Shown: positions 30,326 through 42,878 of the stretch, one piece after another
How positions within the stretch are numbered: the first letter of the stretch is position 1
Layout of the letters: every line of letters starts with the position of its first letter
Origin: Apostichopus japonicus
Lineage: Eukaryota; Echinodermata; Holothuroidea; Aspidochirotida; Stichopodidae
Direction of reading: 5' to 3'
DNA length: 64,000 nt
Assembly: GCF_037975245.1 (NCBI RefSeq)
Contig: NC_092573.1
Coordinates: 10,604,501-10,668,500, forward strand
Notes under the pieces: model-generated
What the model was told of the DNA's origin: nothing
Database searches by the model: none
Seen by the model: the letters and a program-made list of their open reading frames with translations, nothing else
Translations under genes and position numbers: made by a program

Positions 30326-31770
30326 ATCCGTGGAAGTTGTAGTCGTGGTCTTGTATGGTCTACTTAATGGAATCTCCAAAGTCATCTCTGAAAAGATATC
30401 CCACTTTTTTCACACTGTTGGTTTCATAACTCCCCCCTCCCCCTCCCCTCCCCCCCCACCACCCCATCATGTCCATTCCCTCATTCAAACTATTTCCCTC
30501 CTTGCCTGTGTGTGTATGTAATTGGTCTTTGTGTAGGTATATTATGACAGGTGCACCATGTTGCCTTCAACATAAATCTTCCTTGTTATGTGTGTGTGTG
30601 TTTTATGACTGTAATTTCAATCTGTTAACTTAATAGGTGTAGTTATGAAGACAGAGAGGGGGAGGGGGGGGTAGCTATATATATAGAGACCTTTTGGTGT
30701 AGCTTTTTATAAGGGGCCTCAAAGCTTTATATAGCTAAAAGCCTCACCAAGTCTAAATCAGTCACTGACCGAGAGTATCCGTATATTTCAGATTTCATAA
30801 TTAAAGTTACCTTTAGATATGTTATGCTTTGACCTCTTAAATGGGAATAGTAAGTCCCATGTACAATAAAATCAGAAATATTGAAATGAAAATATCAAAA
30901 AGTATTGACTGTTACTATTTGTCCATTTATATTTTATACCAAGGAGTTACTATGTGACGATGACAACGTGTGTATGTGATGCCCTGACCTTGGTGAATAT
31001 GATAACATTAAAAAAAATATGTCTGTTAAAATTGATGCTTGTCTTGTAGGTATACTGTAGTAGTCATCATCCGGAGTTATTACTTTTTGGTTTCCTGAAA
31101 GGGAAAACAATGTGAGGGGGACCGGGAATACAAAGTCGGCAATAATTATAACGCGGATCGCAAAGTCGGTAATTACTATATGCGGTTAGATTCATCCAAC
31201 ACGGCAACAAGCAGAACTGCTGTACTCAAAGCCGCAGACTCTGTCATTAGGTCAGTGACGGCTAGACCGTCATTTCTCGGAAAGTTTGCTAGTACTAAAA
31301 TCGTAGGGTCTGTACTGTTTTTCAATGTTTGAAAACACATTCAACCGGTTGAATAAAATTATCAAAGGAACATTAAAATTATACACGGGACTACTAAATT
31401 AGTAAATACTGATAATATTTTGTAGTCAATATGTCTTTAAATGTTAAAATATGCCGTGTTTGATACAGAAACTGTTAGCATACTGTATAATAGTCCATTT
31501 ACCTGGCGCTTTTTAGATCAGTACCATTGTGTTGATAGGGGTAACGTAAGTTTTAAATAAAAACAATAATGAAAATATATCTAGAACTAAAATAACTGTT
31601 AGCACGGCGGATGACGTATAAGGAACACGCACACTTTGTTTTATGTATTCTGATATAAGTTCTCTTTCGACTACTTAAAAAGTATATATCACATGCTAAC
31701 CTCACGCATTACGAGTAGAACCCCCGTCTCCCTCCCTCCCCCTAGTGACAAATCTTACACGGGTACAGGT
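30326..31770. other. Intergenic stretch without recognised genes
   Basis: Contains a C-rich run at about 30430-30465 and G-runs near 30660. No coding exon or named element is supported. Confidence 0.5.
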
Positions 31771-31864
31771 ACAGAGCCGTATTAAGAGAGAGAGAGAGTT
31801 GGGCCAACTACGTAACGATTTCCGATTGGTTGAGAGATCTCAACTCTCACTGGTACGGCTCTGT
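31771..31864. mobile_element. 94-bp MITE-like hairpin element
   Basis: Ends acagagccgta and its inverse tacggctctgt. Flanked by a 6-bp direct repeat acaggt (31765-31770 and 31865-31870). An (ag)n run lies inside. Superfamily not assigned. Confidence 0.75.
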
Positions 31865-32080
31865 ACAGGTAGGAACAAATGCCGTCGTCATTACCATTCG
31901 GGGAAACATTTCATACTGTAGTTTTGGTCTTCATTTGTGTGTGTGTGTGTGGAAGGTTGGGGTGAGGGTGGGGAAGTAATTGGCACTTTATTTCAACAAA
32001 AATCATTTTTAGCAAGTTTCTCTTAGTATGACTGTCAACGTGAACGAACTTGTTTGGAAACCTCTGAAAGAAAAGACCCC

Positions 32081-32429
32081 CAGGGGCGTAGCGAGCGGGG
32101 GGTGTCACACCCCCCCCCCAATAATTTGGTCGCTGTCGGCAAATTTGGGGTCTGTCGGCAAAAGGAGAAAAGGTGAAGAGAGCGGAAGGGAAGAAAGAAG
32201 GAAAGCTGAATAGAGAAAAGGAGAACGGGAGCTTCTTCCGTGCCAAATTCGACTTAAAATATGCACCAGATTGCATCTAAGGACGTTTCAAAACTTAAAA
32301 ATTGCCAAAGGGGAGGGGGAACCCCCTCCCCTTAGACCCCACCCCCATTTCAGTCACCACCTCCAGATCCGTCGGCAAATCAAATTCTCCACACCCCCCC
32401 CAACAAAAAAAACCTTCGCTACGCCCCTG
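32081..32429. mobile_element. 349-bp hAT-like MITE
   Basis: Terminal inverted repeats CAGGGGCGTAGCGA at both ends. Perfect 8-bp target duplication aagacccc at 32073-32080 and 32430-32437. No transposase coding. The 8-bp duplication and CAG...CTG termini fit the hAT superfamily. Confidence 0.9.
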
Positions 32430-35400
32430 AAGACCCCCATTTGCCGAATTGTAGACCATAACTTCCAATCCACTGAATCCTGACACCCGTTCAACAACAT
32501 TGCGAAGCAGCAATTTTGATATATATAGTTAAAAGAACCTGGTTTCTGCAACTTTCTGGTCCGTCGGTTTTAACCGTGAACCCGATGGTTATGAGGTGGA
32601 CACCGTAACCGCTACATCACACTTTAACCTTGTATTCATGGACTCGTTCTCCAGGCAGCCACCTTAGGTCTACGGACATATACTTAATCCTTTCAGTAGT
32701 TTTCATGGCATTCAATTTGTAAACTAATCAGTCTCTTTAAAAATTGATCACTATCAAGTTTTCGTTGAGGTTTAAAAGGACTATGGAAATTAGTAACCGG
32801 AAGTAACCAAGGTGACCTTTGGTGAAATACTTCCCCTCCTGGCTTCCTATTGAGTCATTCCCGTATTTTTTTGTTTTCATCAAAAAGGAGGGATTGTATT
32901 TAGGTCAGGAAATTGACAGATGGTTGAACTCTCACTCTTGGCGTGAAGACGATCAATGTAGGGAATAATTACCTTCGCTGGTTAGTAAAGAAACTATCTA
33001 TAGAATGTCGTACACAGCTGTGTGTTGTCTAAAACCGAAGGTCCACTAACTTTATGGGTGCGCGCCCCCGAAAATGGGTCCCCGAAAACTTGTCGGTGGG
33101 TCGCGGGATTTCTTTTTTTCCAGACGTCGGAAAATTTATCTACTGTTTTCGGAGCTTGCCTTCGGAGACCGGCTGGATATATTTTTACCATAAATTCCAT
33201 AGTTCAAGCTACCTCTTAGCCGATTTGAGTTTCGATTATGAAAGGTTGGGGTAAGGAGGGAGGGGAGGGGGGTTGCACTGGTGGATCGTCACTCAGTCAC
33301 TGTCCTTAGGAAAATCCTGGATTGTGGGACAGAGATGTGGGCGGACCTCTGGTCTATTTTATACCTTGGTGTTACGTTTGAATAGGGTCGATGAATCCAT
33401 GCATATCATTACTTGCTTTTGCGAAATTGATTCTGCGAACTATAGTGCTCCCAAATTTACAGGACGTACAAAATACTTTGCAAAAAGAACTAAATATTAC
33501 TTTATATCTGCAGACCAAAAAAGTTGCCTCTTGTACTGATCTTCTATTACCAGTGGCGAAGCGCCGAGGGTTTAGAGGGTGGTGGGCTAATTCCCAGGCG
33601 CAGAAGCCTTACATGGTCTCCTTCTTTTCTTTGCATGCGGGCCAGCAAGTTAAACGTCAGGCCGTTATCTATTCCGTGTTTAGTATTCCATTATAGTTGA
33701 TAAATCACCCAGATTTACAGCGAGGCGAATTCCTCGCTTCTCCTGGGGGTGGGAGGGGGGCTGACATGTGGCAATGTACGCCTAATTGTATAATGCTGCT
33801 CTCACTTTTATCGCTGATGCTATGCTTTCTGAATGGATGCTTTCTTCGTAACATGAAACATTGCATGTAACTTTCAACATTTCGAAATCCGCGAAAGACT
33901 CGGCAGTATACCATATAGTAACGTAGGCCCTACCGGCCAAACAACACGTGAGGAAGCTGTTTACTGATATGACTCTATACACCTACCATGTCATATCTGT
34001 ACTTTACAAGCCGCGAAAAGAACGATTGTTTAAGAGTCACGTCTGGTGTGATAATGTATTTGGTTATCTCTTAATAGTTCCTCTGGTTGTTCAGGAACTT
34101 TCTGAGTGGGTTACATATATTAGAGAAGTGGTACACTGGAAGCCTGCACGTCATATACCAGGTATAGATTTATGCAACCAATAATGTCTCACTATATCTA
34201 CAGGTGTTGGATTTGCAGTGTCTGATCAAGGATATCTCGAAGGGATTGGGGAGGGGGAATCGATATTACTCCGCAATAGTGTTGCATAAGAAAACATCGT
34301 CAACATCGCGCGCGGGAACACTTTGGAACAATTGCCCACTATGCACCTTGGTATGATCACAATTATACGTTGGTAGCTAATTTTAGTCCCCCGGTCGCCC
34401 CCTCGCCAAAGAAAATACCAGGAGGGGTGGGCGTCCCCACTCCTTTCCTGGTCGCCCCACCCCTTCCCCGGGCGTCCCACTCTTTCCGTGGATGCGCTCT
34501 TGCCTTTTTTACCCAATATAATGTACGACTTTATGTATCAGATCTATTATAACAGTCTTTAACACTTGGGAAATTGGTAACGATTACAGAATAGCAGAAA
34601 GTCCCCATTTCACATTTCAAATGAGATGATAGGACTCTTAAAGGTCATCGGCATTTACCCCAAATATGCTATAAAGTCATAAAATGGTCACTCATGCTCC
34701 AATTAACATCAACAAGCATTTTGCCTCTATCCTCAAAGTAAGTTTCTTCCCTGAAACATTTATTTTTCTAATGTTACATGCACTCAATGTCTGGAAATAA
34801 TTTGGAGACACTGAACCACCCACGAAAGTACTTCAAAAAGCTTTGAGCGATGTTTAGCCATATTTTAGCTAAAAGTTTTGGCCAACACTGAACATCTTTT
34901 AATTACTTCATCGATTTGTTTAGTAGTCGATAAACAACATGAGCACATTGTATATTGATTCGAGGATATTTGACATAATTGGATTCAAGCTAGTTTATTA
35001 AATTAACGAACTTCTCTTTATTTTTGACAGACTTTTATATGTGAGATTGACCTCCAATTAAAGTTCTATCAACAAAAGACAAATAAGTCGGTCATATATA
35101 GCTATGCAAAATTTGTTCAAGATTTAAATATCAGAAAGGTGAAATAAAACAGCCTTGTTCTCGAAGAGAAAATAAAACAGTAAAGAAACATTTTGACCTA
35201 AACTGACTTATTATTCACTATTGGGAAAAGTGCGGCTGGCAGAGTCCCACTATATATCACATGCGGTATATAAGAAAGGAATTAATTTAACAGATTCATA
35301 ATTTTCCATCAATTTTAAAAGAATAGTGCAAAGGTAGTTTTATCCTTCAAATCAATCGTAAATAACCCCTTTAAATGCAATACAACACTTCACCAAAGAA

Positions 35401-35745
35401 TATAGGCCTATACTCATATGTCTTACAGGTTAAGAGAGAATGACATTTGAAAATAGGCTCAAACGACAATGTATGGTTGTGACGTCACGGATTCACTTTG
35501 CGTCCATGTGTGTTACACATGTGTGTTACACATTTCCACTGTACAGATGCCTAGACTATTCGCCAAACTTATAGCGGTTAACATTTAAACTTCCAATACA
35601 AGTTCCTCACACTGATTTTATTGTGTATTGGTTTGATCTTCTCTTTATGCTAAAAATTAACTCACTCACAGAAACGGGATTAAATAACTGGTGGTAAAGG
35701 TGAGTGTGCCTCTCAAACATCCGATTTTTAACTCTTAATCATGCG
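32430..35745. other. Intergenic stretch without recognised genes
   Basis: A single transposon-like end CAGTGGCGAAGC at 33551 has no visible partner. Short open frames have no recognisable domain. A weak dispersed similarity exists between 33120-33215 and 18800-18890 (aaatttatctac...ttttc). Confidence 0.5.
35617..35622 (-). promoter_or_regulatory. Candidate poly(A) signal for the 255-residue gene
   Basis: Plus-strand tttatt reads AATAAA on the minus strand, about 400 bp after the stop codon of the gene at 36024-36791. Confidence 0.4.
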
Positions 35746-35840
35746 ACAACACCGCCTCCTCCGCCCCTCCGTCCCCTCCGCCCCTCCACCCCATCCGCCC
35801 ATCCGCCCCTCCGCCCACTCCGCCCCACTCCGCCCTGTCA
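35746..35840 (-). repeat. Short C-rich minisatellite (G-rich on minus)
   Basis: Irregular units of 'ccgcccctcc', 'catccgccc' and 'actccgcccc'. Multiple G-runs on the minus strand could form a quadruplex. It lies 3' of the 255-residue gene, within or just before its likely 3' UTR. Confidence 0.8.
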
Positions 35841-36023
35841 AATGACAAGCGACAATGCAATTATGACTGTGTAAGTTGAAAATATTTACATAAATGAGAA
35901 GATCCCACAGCTGCGATAACATACGGTAATGAATGTTGGGTACGATGTAAAAACAAAGCTATACATATTGCGGTTAGCATCTTCCATCCATGCAAGAATT
36001 AATACTGAAATCTAATTTCATCG

Positions 36024-36791
36024 TTACAACATTGGAGCAGACATTTTCTTTTCTAATTTCATTTTCAATCTGATTTCTTCTCCATCTGGGTCCGTTCTTT
36101 TTCCAAAATTCTCCTCTTCTCCGTTTTTCATAAGCATTAGAGTATTTCGTAGAATTTGCGGTGACATATCCTCTAACGATAGTTCCTCATACCGTTTCAC
36201 CGTTTTTCGGACGATATGCGGTGTGACGACAAAACTGAACTGCCTTGTCGGTGAACGACTTGTACAGTTCTGTAGTGTCAATTCCGAAGTTTCGTCAATC
36301 ACCGTCGTGTACAAGTCATTCAAGGAGGCATAATCGACCGTCTTAGTCATACGTCCGGTTTCTATATCGCTCCTAACCAGACGATTTCGCGATTTATCGG
36401 GCATCGCATATATCGGTACTTCGTCCCCCAGGCAAAGTGTTGCCGGTCGTGGACGGTCCTTTATCTGCGATTTTCTTTTAGTTTTTACGGAAAGAACTGG
36501 AGTCGGTAGCTTCTCACGAGTCACTATTTCTGTTTGTGTAAGTTCAGGTTTGTTGACCTCATCATTGCGACGTGTTTGTCTTTTACATAAACGACAACAA
36601 AGAATGATCGTCACCACCAGTAAAGCTGCGAAGGACGCAAATCCGGCTGCAGCGCAAATTAAAAATACTTCGAAGGTGATAATTGGCTGATTGTTACATG
36701 GTCCAAAAGCTTCTCGGACAGAAAAACTTGACCCGCTGTCATAAAAAGGGTCATTTTGTTCTTGATCACTAAATACTGATCCTTTATTCAT
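36024..36791 (-). CDS. Single-pass membrane protein with tyrosine-motif tail (255 aa, or terminal exon)
   Basis: Not recognised as a known family. The frame runs from an ATG to TAA with an in-frame TAA 24 bases before the ATG. Residues 1-40 have no signal peptide and one Cys (C32). Residues ~41-66 form a hydrophobic membrane segment ending CCRLCKR, a likely palmitoylation and stop-transfer site. The 190-residue basic tail carries VDYASL (Y154, fits the ITIM consensus), YTTV (Y161), YEEL (Y201) and YAMP (Y128). A cag|G acceptor-like site 12 bases before the ATG means this may instead be the last exon of a larger receptor whose ectodomain lies further right. It sits 6 kb from the Ig receptor gene on the same strand and shares its tail style. 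Length and lack of frame breaks make chance unlikely. Confidence 0.75.
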   Translation of the reverse strand: MNKGSVFSDQEQNDPFYDSGSSFSVREAFGPCNNQPIITFEVFLICAAAGFASFAALLVVTIILCCRLCKRQTRRNDEVNKPELTQTEIVTREKLPTPVLSVKTKRKSQIKDRPRPATLCLGDEVPIYAMPDKSRNRLVRSDIETGRMTKTVDYASLNDLYTTVIDETSELTLQNCTSRSPTRQFSFVVTPHIVRKTVKRYEELSLEDMSPQILRNTLMLMKNGEEENFGKRTDPDGEEIRLKMKLEKKMSAPML

Positions 36792-39700
36792 TTTCGTTGC
36801 CTGCCAAAGCCTCGATTAAATTAGTTTCCACTGACAAAATCTTACTCCTTTGAAAAGCCCACATCTATCGCCAGACACGCATTCACAAGTATACGATTCA
36901 CGTTTATTGTCCGTTTCTAGGCTTTTCAACGGATATTCACTTTCCGTTTAGTTTATAAACAAAGTCACTCCTTATGCCTCTCAAAAAAATCCGTCAATCT
37001 TTTCAGCTTTCAAGGTCTGAAAATATTGTAGAAATGATAAAAAATCTACTGAACGGCAAACATGTTATTTTGATTTTTCCTCAATATTAGAAGTTTCAGA
37101 TTCCTTAAAAAAAAACTCCACCAATGAAAGTATAGTCGATATTTCGTTTTTTCCCCTATCAGCCTCTTGCTCCTCCTATCATCTTCATCTATACTCCAGG
37201 AGAACAAAGATTTATACAAACAGACACAGACACGCACAGATACAGAACATTCAACGTTATAGGTCAGCTCTATACGAATAGGATAATCCCTTAGTACATA
37301 GTTGTCCTGTCAAAAATACTTTATTCCGAAATGTTCTTCTCAGGGTAGACAGAGTAATCCTAAACCTCCGTTACATTAAAAAGAAATAGACGACATTGAA
37401 AGTTTAAATGATCGACTTCTCCAAGAAAAGCTAACTCCCAGGGTAGGTAAATTTTAGATCAAATATGACGTAATAATTACTAACATCCCTATAATCTGCT
37501 TTTTGAGGGCTTCCGTACTAGAAATCTAGGTACGCTAGCAAAAAGTTTGTTTAGAATTATCTTGGGCCGATATTTCAAATCCGTTAAAAATATTCTTGGC
37601 CAAAGTCCAGACTTATTCTATTTGTCATCATTTTGGAAATTTAATCAAACTGTTCCAAGATATAGAATGTCATGATCGGGAGAAACAAATCAAATCTATT
37701 TTTAATTTACAATTTTTTATGTATTCAGAGTAACTTGTAGTTAATCAATGCCCTTAACACGGTCAGTCACTTGTGCGTCCAGCTTTGCGTCCAATGTGTA
37801 CATGTATATACATAAACATATGTAACACAATTAATTTGCATATCTATACATATGCATTTAAATACATTTGCCTACTGTAATAAATCATTTATATAATTTA
37901 GCAATCTAACGGTAACTTTCTCTTTGTTTTTCCATAGCTAATGATGTCACTTAAACAGTTTCAGCCCAAACATTGTAATTTGTTAAATACGGTCGTGAAT
38001 ATTCAGTACACGGAGTTAATCTCCATATCCTTCACTTTCCACAGTGTTAGTACAATACTGCTCTCACTGACTGGACACAACGATACTTTAAATATCTTCA
38101 CGTTTTCACCGAAATGTTCCAAAGATCCTCTTTTGATTTATAGGCTTGATAGAACACCGGATATCAAGTACGGGACTTGCATCAAACATATATCAAGTAT
38201 TCGTGTTTTTAGTACTTACAGGCCTATTTCCGTTTCAATAAACTCAAGTATAATTAATATGCCGATTTCCAAAACACAACTTCCACAAGCTTGAAATCAT
38301 AACTTAATTTGTTCAAATCATGATTTGACATTTCTTTGCCCGATTTAAAACTACGTGTCGAACCATTCGTGTACTGTCTGTACATATAGTAGTAACAACT
38401 GTCGCGTGATCCAGTAGTTGTCTTCAATCCTTCTATGCACACTGTTAATAACAGGTATAAAGTAGGCTATTTCAAGAGGATTCCTCGAGCACTTTCCTGT
38501 TAGAACATCCTTTTTTATCTAAATTTAAAATTCTTGTCAACCGTATCAACTCTCTTCCCCCTTAAACCGGTCTTTTAATTAATTGTGACACCGTCTGCGC
38601 TACAAGTATATGGTTGACAAGTAGCGTGTATAGGCGAACATGCTCTATCACGATAGGATGATAGAGTAGGTATACTCCAGTGTATAGACTTCGTTTGACG
38701 AGGCACATTAATAGAAGGTTGTCAGATATACGTGGATACCCCAAACGACATGCATCCTTCCAGATGTAATACACTGTTTAAATGACAGAGGAAGTTATGG
38801 TTTATCAAAACATTGAAGGGTATCTAAGCCACGATTAATATTTCAACATAATACTCTCACGTGATCAATGGCCTAATTTGACTTCCTTTGGTAATTAGCA
38901 TTGTAGACAGGTTTGATGGTGTGTTTAGTATTTGGAACTGATTCTGATAATAAACAATTACATCACTGATGACGATTAACCAAAAAACGGTGCCTGGGGG
39001 TGGGGCAAGTGTGAGGGGGGGTTACCATACATCCGTATTTGTCCGGAAATGTCCTGCATTTACAAAATGTATAATAAAAAGTCCTGTATTTGGTAGATTG
39101 GAGAAAATTGTGGTAAATGCAGTGGAAAACCTTTCTCGACGTCGATTAGGTCACTTCATTTAGAATGATTGGATTTTCAGTGTCTGATTGAGGTTTCAAC
39201 TATCACTTTTGACTTCACTGAAGGCAGATACCCTTCCAAATTTCATCTCTAGAATTTGACTATTACCGCGAATTTTCGACTATTTATAGCGACAGACTCT
39301 ATATTACGATAAATTCATTTAGTATCGAAATTGTGGCTACTTTCCCGAAGTTTTTTCATTTATACCGTATAACCGTATCATAACCGTTTAATTAACCGTA
39401 TAACCGTATTATTAACTGTATATTTATACCGTATAACCGTATAACGGGTTGAACATTCCTTTCCCTCTCTAAGTTTGGGTATGCCCTCCCCGCTACCCCA
39501 CGGGCCTCCGCCTTTATTAATTTATAAGCAGCCTTCTCCAATTGGTGGTAGTTCATACCATGAAGAAACAAGAACAAAAACATCAACTATATATTATCCA
39601 TGGAAAACATCGAAAACCGTTCCAAGTTTGAATGATCGTGTGTCAGCGCAACATGTTAGTTGTGATATTAGTGTTTCACACAGCGAAATATTATCGATGA

Positions 39701-42700
39701 CTTATAGGTTTTCATTTACAGCAAGTTTTGACAATAATTTACCGTTACCAGGAAAGTCTTGATTTAGGGTACCGTTACATGGGACGGTAATCAGTTTATG
39801 CCACGGAGGAAGGGGAGTTGAGATGGCCCATTTGTGGGCGTGGGGATGCTGTGGTGTTGAGGGATGGGCGTGTGGTGGGGATGGAGATAATGTGGTGTTG
39901 AGGGATGGGGATGGGATTGGGAATGGTGATTGGGTGGTGGTGGGGAAGATTTCATTCAGGTTAACTGCGTTGACATGACTTTCTTTTTGATATCAGCATA
40001 CGTGTAGTGTATAGCTAACTTGAAATGCCAGTTGCACAGTATAACATTTAAAGGTGACAAAGGCAATATATTCGGTCACACCGAGACGGCGCTAGATGAA
40101 CCCTCCTCTCAATCAGTATCGTGTTTCTATAACTAGGCATATAGCTGGGAAACATGTTTCCCACTTTTTGTAGTTTGAAGCCCTCAAAGTAGGGTCAGTA
40201 AAGCACTTCCCCCTTCTCCTGTGGTCGCTTCAATGTGTTATTTATAATCTCTATCCCCACACAAGAGTTAAAAGCGCCCACACACTGGTATAAACATTAT
40301 TTTTAAGTTTTGAAAGCCCTCTTGCGGATCGCAGGAATCTTGCTCACAGGCTGCATGTTGCCAACCTGTGACTGTGTATAGTCAAATACAATGTCCCCAC
40401 CCCCCCCTTCCTCCGCAACTCCCATTTTGAGACAAATCGCCGACCAATTGACTCCGTCAAAAGCAACCACTACCTCCTTATCCAATCTCGTTGACAGTCA
40501 GATGGTGCTTCGGGCAATATATATCACTGAGCCTTTCTTTTTCCAAATATAGATAATGAGAATAAAACAATATTCATGCCATATTTCACCGGACCCCTGT
40601 AATTGACCTAGGCTCCCGAAGCTGTAGCCAACCCCTGACCCCCCCCCCACCACTCCTCATTTCTCGTCAGACCTGTCGAAATCATTACATAATACTATTG
40701 TGTCCCCTTTGATTTGTGTCTTCTTACTCATAAACTGCAAATGGACTGATTACAATTTGACGTGTCCTGTAGTAACCCTAAATCTATTTCATGAACTGTC
40801 AAAGTTCTTGACATTGGTGTAAACAAAGGGAAATTCAATAATAAATAATTTAAAACATGATGCGTATCATAAGTTGTATAGGCTATGTCAGATTTTAAAA
40901 CAACCCCGGGAAACCATGATATGAAATTGTCAATGGTTTCCTTTCGACACTGTTATCAAACTCAACAAAATGTAACATGACAACATTTACGGTGTGTCAA
41001 TGAGCCAAAAATAGGCCTACTGTTTTCTGACAGCATTTAGAATCCTAAAATATTTCAACCAAATATGATCTAGTTGTAATAGTAGTGTGCAAGTAACCAG
41101 CTCTACAAAGAAAATTATTTATATTCGTGTTAAAAATGACGGGAGATACATTAATGTAATTGGTGCCGATTGTAGCATCTAAAACGTATTCTTTCTGATG
41201 GTACCTAGCTTAAGTGGAATTATTTGGGCAAAATTGAAGGAAGGGGGTGTGGTAGCAGAGTTTGAGTAGGAGGGGGCGGGGCAGGACGAAGGGAGGAGCC
41301 TGAGGTGGCGAGGAAGGACAGAAGTTGCAAGGCTCAAATTATATGATTTTATTTCATAACGAGTAACTATACCCGAAAGGTTGTATGAACATATTTCGAA
41401 ATGGGATATGTCTATCATGATACATGGTAGTGATGGTGATGAGAGTTTGATCCTTTGGGGTTACAAGGATAGAGTCAGTCACTCGACATTAATGGAATAT
41501 TAGCTCGAAAAGACATGAAGTGGCAAATTTATACCGTGTAAGGTGATTGGTACTCTGATTTTCCTATCTAAAGAAAAACAATAAGAGATCTGATATATCT
41601 TCTAGGGATACGAAGAGACACCGTGCCCCTACCATTTCTTCGATCAGCCCCCCCCCCCCTCATCATGCTGTGACGTACTTCAAGTGTGCGGAAAACGAGA
41701 ATTTTACTAAAGCACATAAGGTCACTGCAGACTGCCATAGCCGTTTTCGTTTCATTTTGATTAGTCTATATGTGGCCATATCGGCATGTGGTAAGTATAA
41801 CACAAATAGTACCGATTTTACGATTTACGATTAAGGGAGAAGTGGACAGAAATAGTTTGCTTGTGTTCATTATTCTATAAACTAGAAAAAAATATCGAAA
41901 TTTCTACATCATTGAATAATTATTAAATGATATTTAGTAGAAATAAGAGAAGTAAGAAGTTTTCAGAATACATGCTACGTCATCAGCCATTGTCTTCATC
42001 TTTAATTGGTTTCAAATAAAACGTATATTGACAATCCTTACTTAATATTTAAAAAAGACAGTTTCCTGATAAAATGTATACTGGCTTTCCAGTTCTTGAA
42101 GTTAGTCCACCCCTCCCAAAACACACACATCCTAGACTGAACCCTCTTCAACCCGAATTTTCAGATTTTCGGACTGAGGTTTTCGATTGTCATAGTCATA
42201 TCCATGGTTGACCCTCCAGTCGTGCATGCGTCATGAATATTTCCTTTTAATGTTTCTTGGCCCTGTTTTAATCACACAAGTGTCAGTAAATTTTATGTAC
42301 CTGCTAAATTTACAAAGGCTCAGCTCTTTTTCATTGTGAGAGACCAAACAGCACCAAGAAACGCCCAAATATTTGAATATGCATATGCATGCATATGCAA
42401 CGTATTGCACATTATAGCTTGCAACATACGCGAAAGCCAGTTTAGCACTTCTCATTATGTAAAATTAATTTTGCTGTCATAGTTCATATCAGAAATAAGT
42501 CTGCACCTGCAACGTCAGTATTCCCTAATTCCTCCAACGTGAACGAGTCTCATATTGCTTCGTGTACCAATACATTATGAGCACGAGGCACTAATCATAT
42601 TGGAACCGACTCTTTGGTGGTCGGTTCGCTGACTCTGGTAGATGCATGGAATGAAAAAAAAACTGAGCATACCTAAAACGATATGATCAGCAGCAGCTGA

Positions 42701-42878
42701 ATTGGTTAGACCATAAGCATCAAGAGAAGATTATTCTCCAAAAGTGAAATATTATGTGTACAACAAGAACAACCTTTCTAACTAATAAAAGTCCGTTCGT
42801 GTATCAATTTATACAAAATTCAACACTGCCAGGTGCAGTTAAAATTCAAAGCTGCAGTTTCAATTACGTGCATTGGTT
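36792..42878. other. Non-coding stretch between the two minus-strand genes
   Basis: No convincing exon. Notable only for a small cluster of 'ataaccgtat' repeats (39360-39450), a G-rich run (39820-39950) and poly(C) tracts near 40400, 40640 and 41650. Confidence 0.55.
39360..39450 (+). repeat. Short 'taccgtataaccgtat' repeat cluster
   Basis: About seven irregular copies of 'ataaccgta' within 90 bp. Composition AT-rich with regular CG dinucleotides. Confidence 0.7.

Noticed and set aside
29900-30385. Overlapping open frames of 106-161 codons on both strands
   Set aside because: They come from a stop-free 45-bp tandem repeat; no start context, splice sites or domain support a gene.
33551-33600. 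CAGTGGCGAAGC as the left end of a MITE
   Set aside because: No inverse end or target duplication was found nearby, so no element could be bounded.
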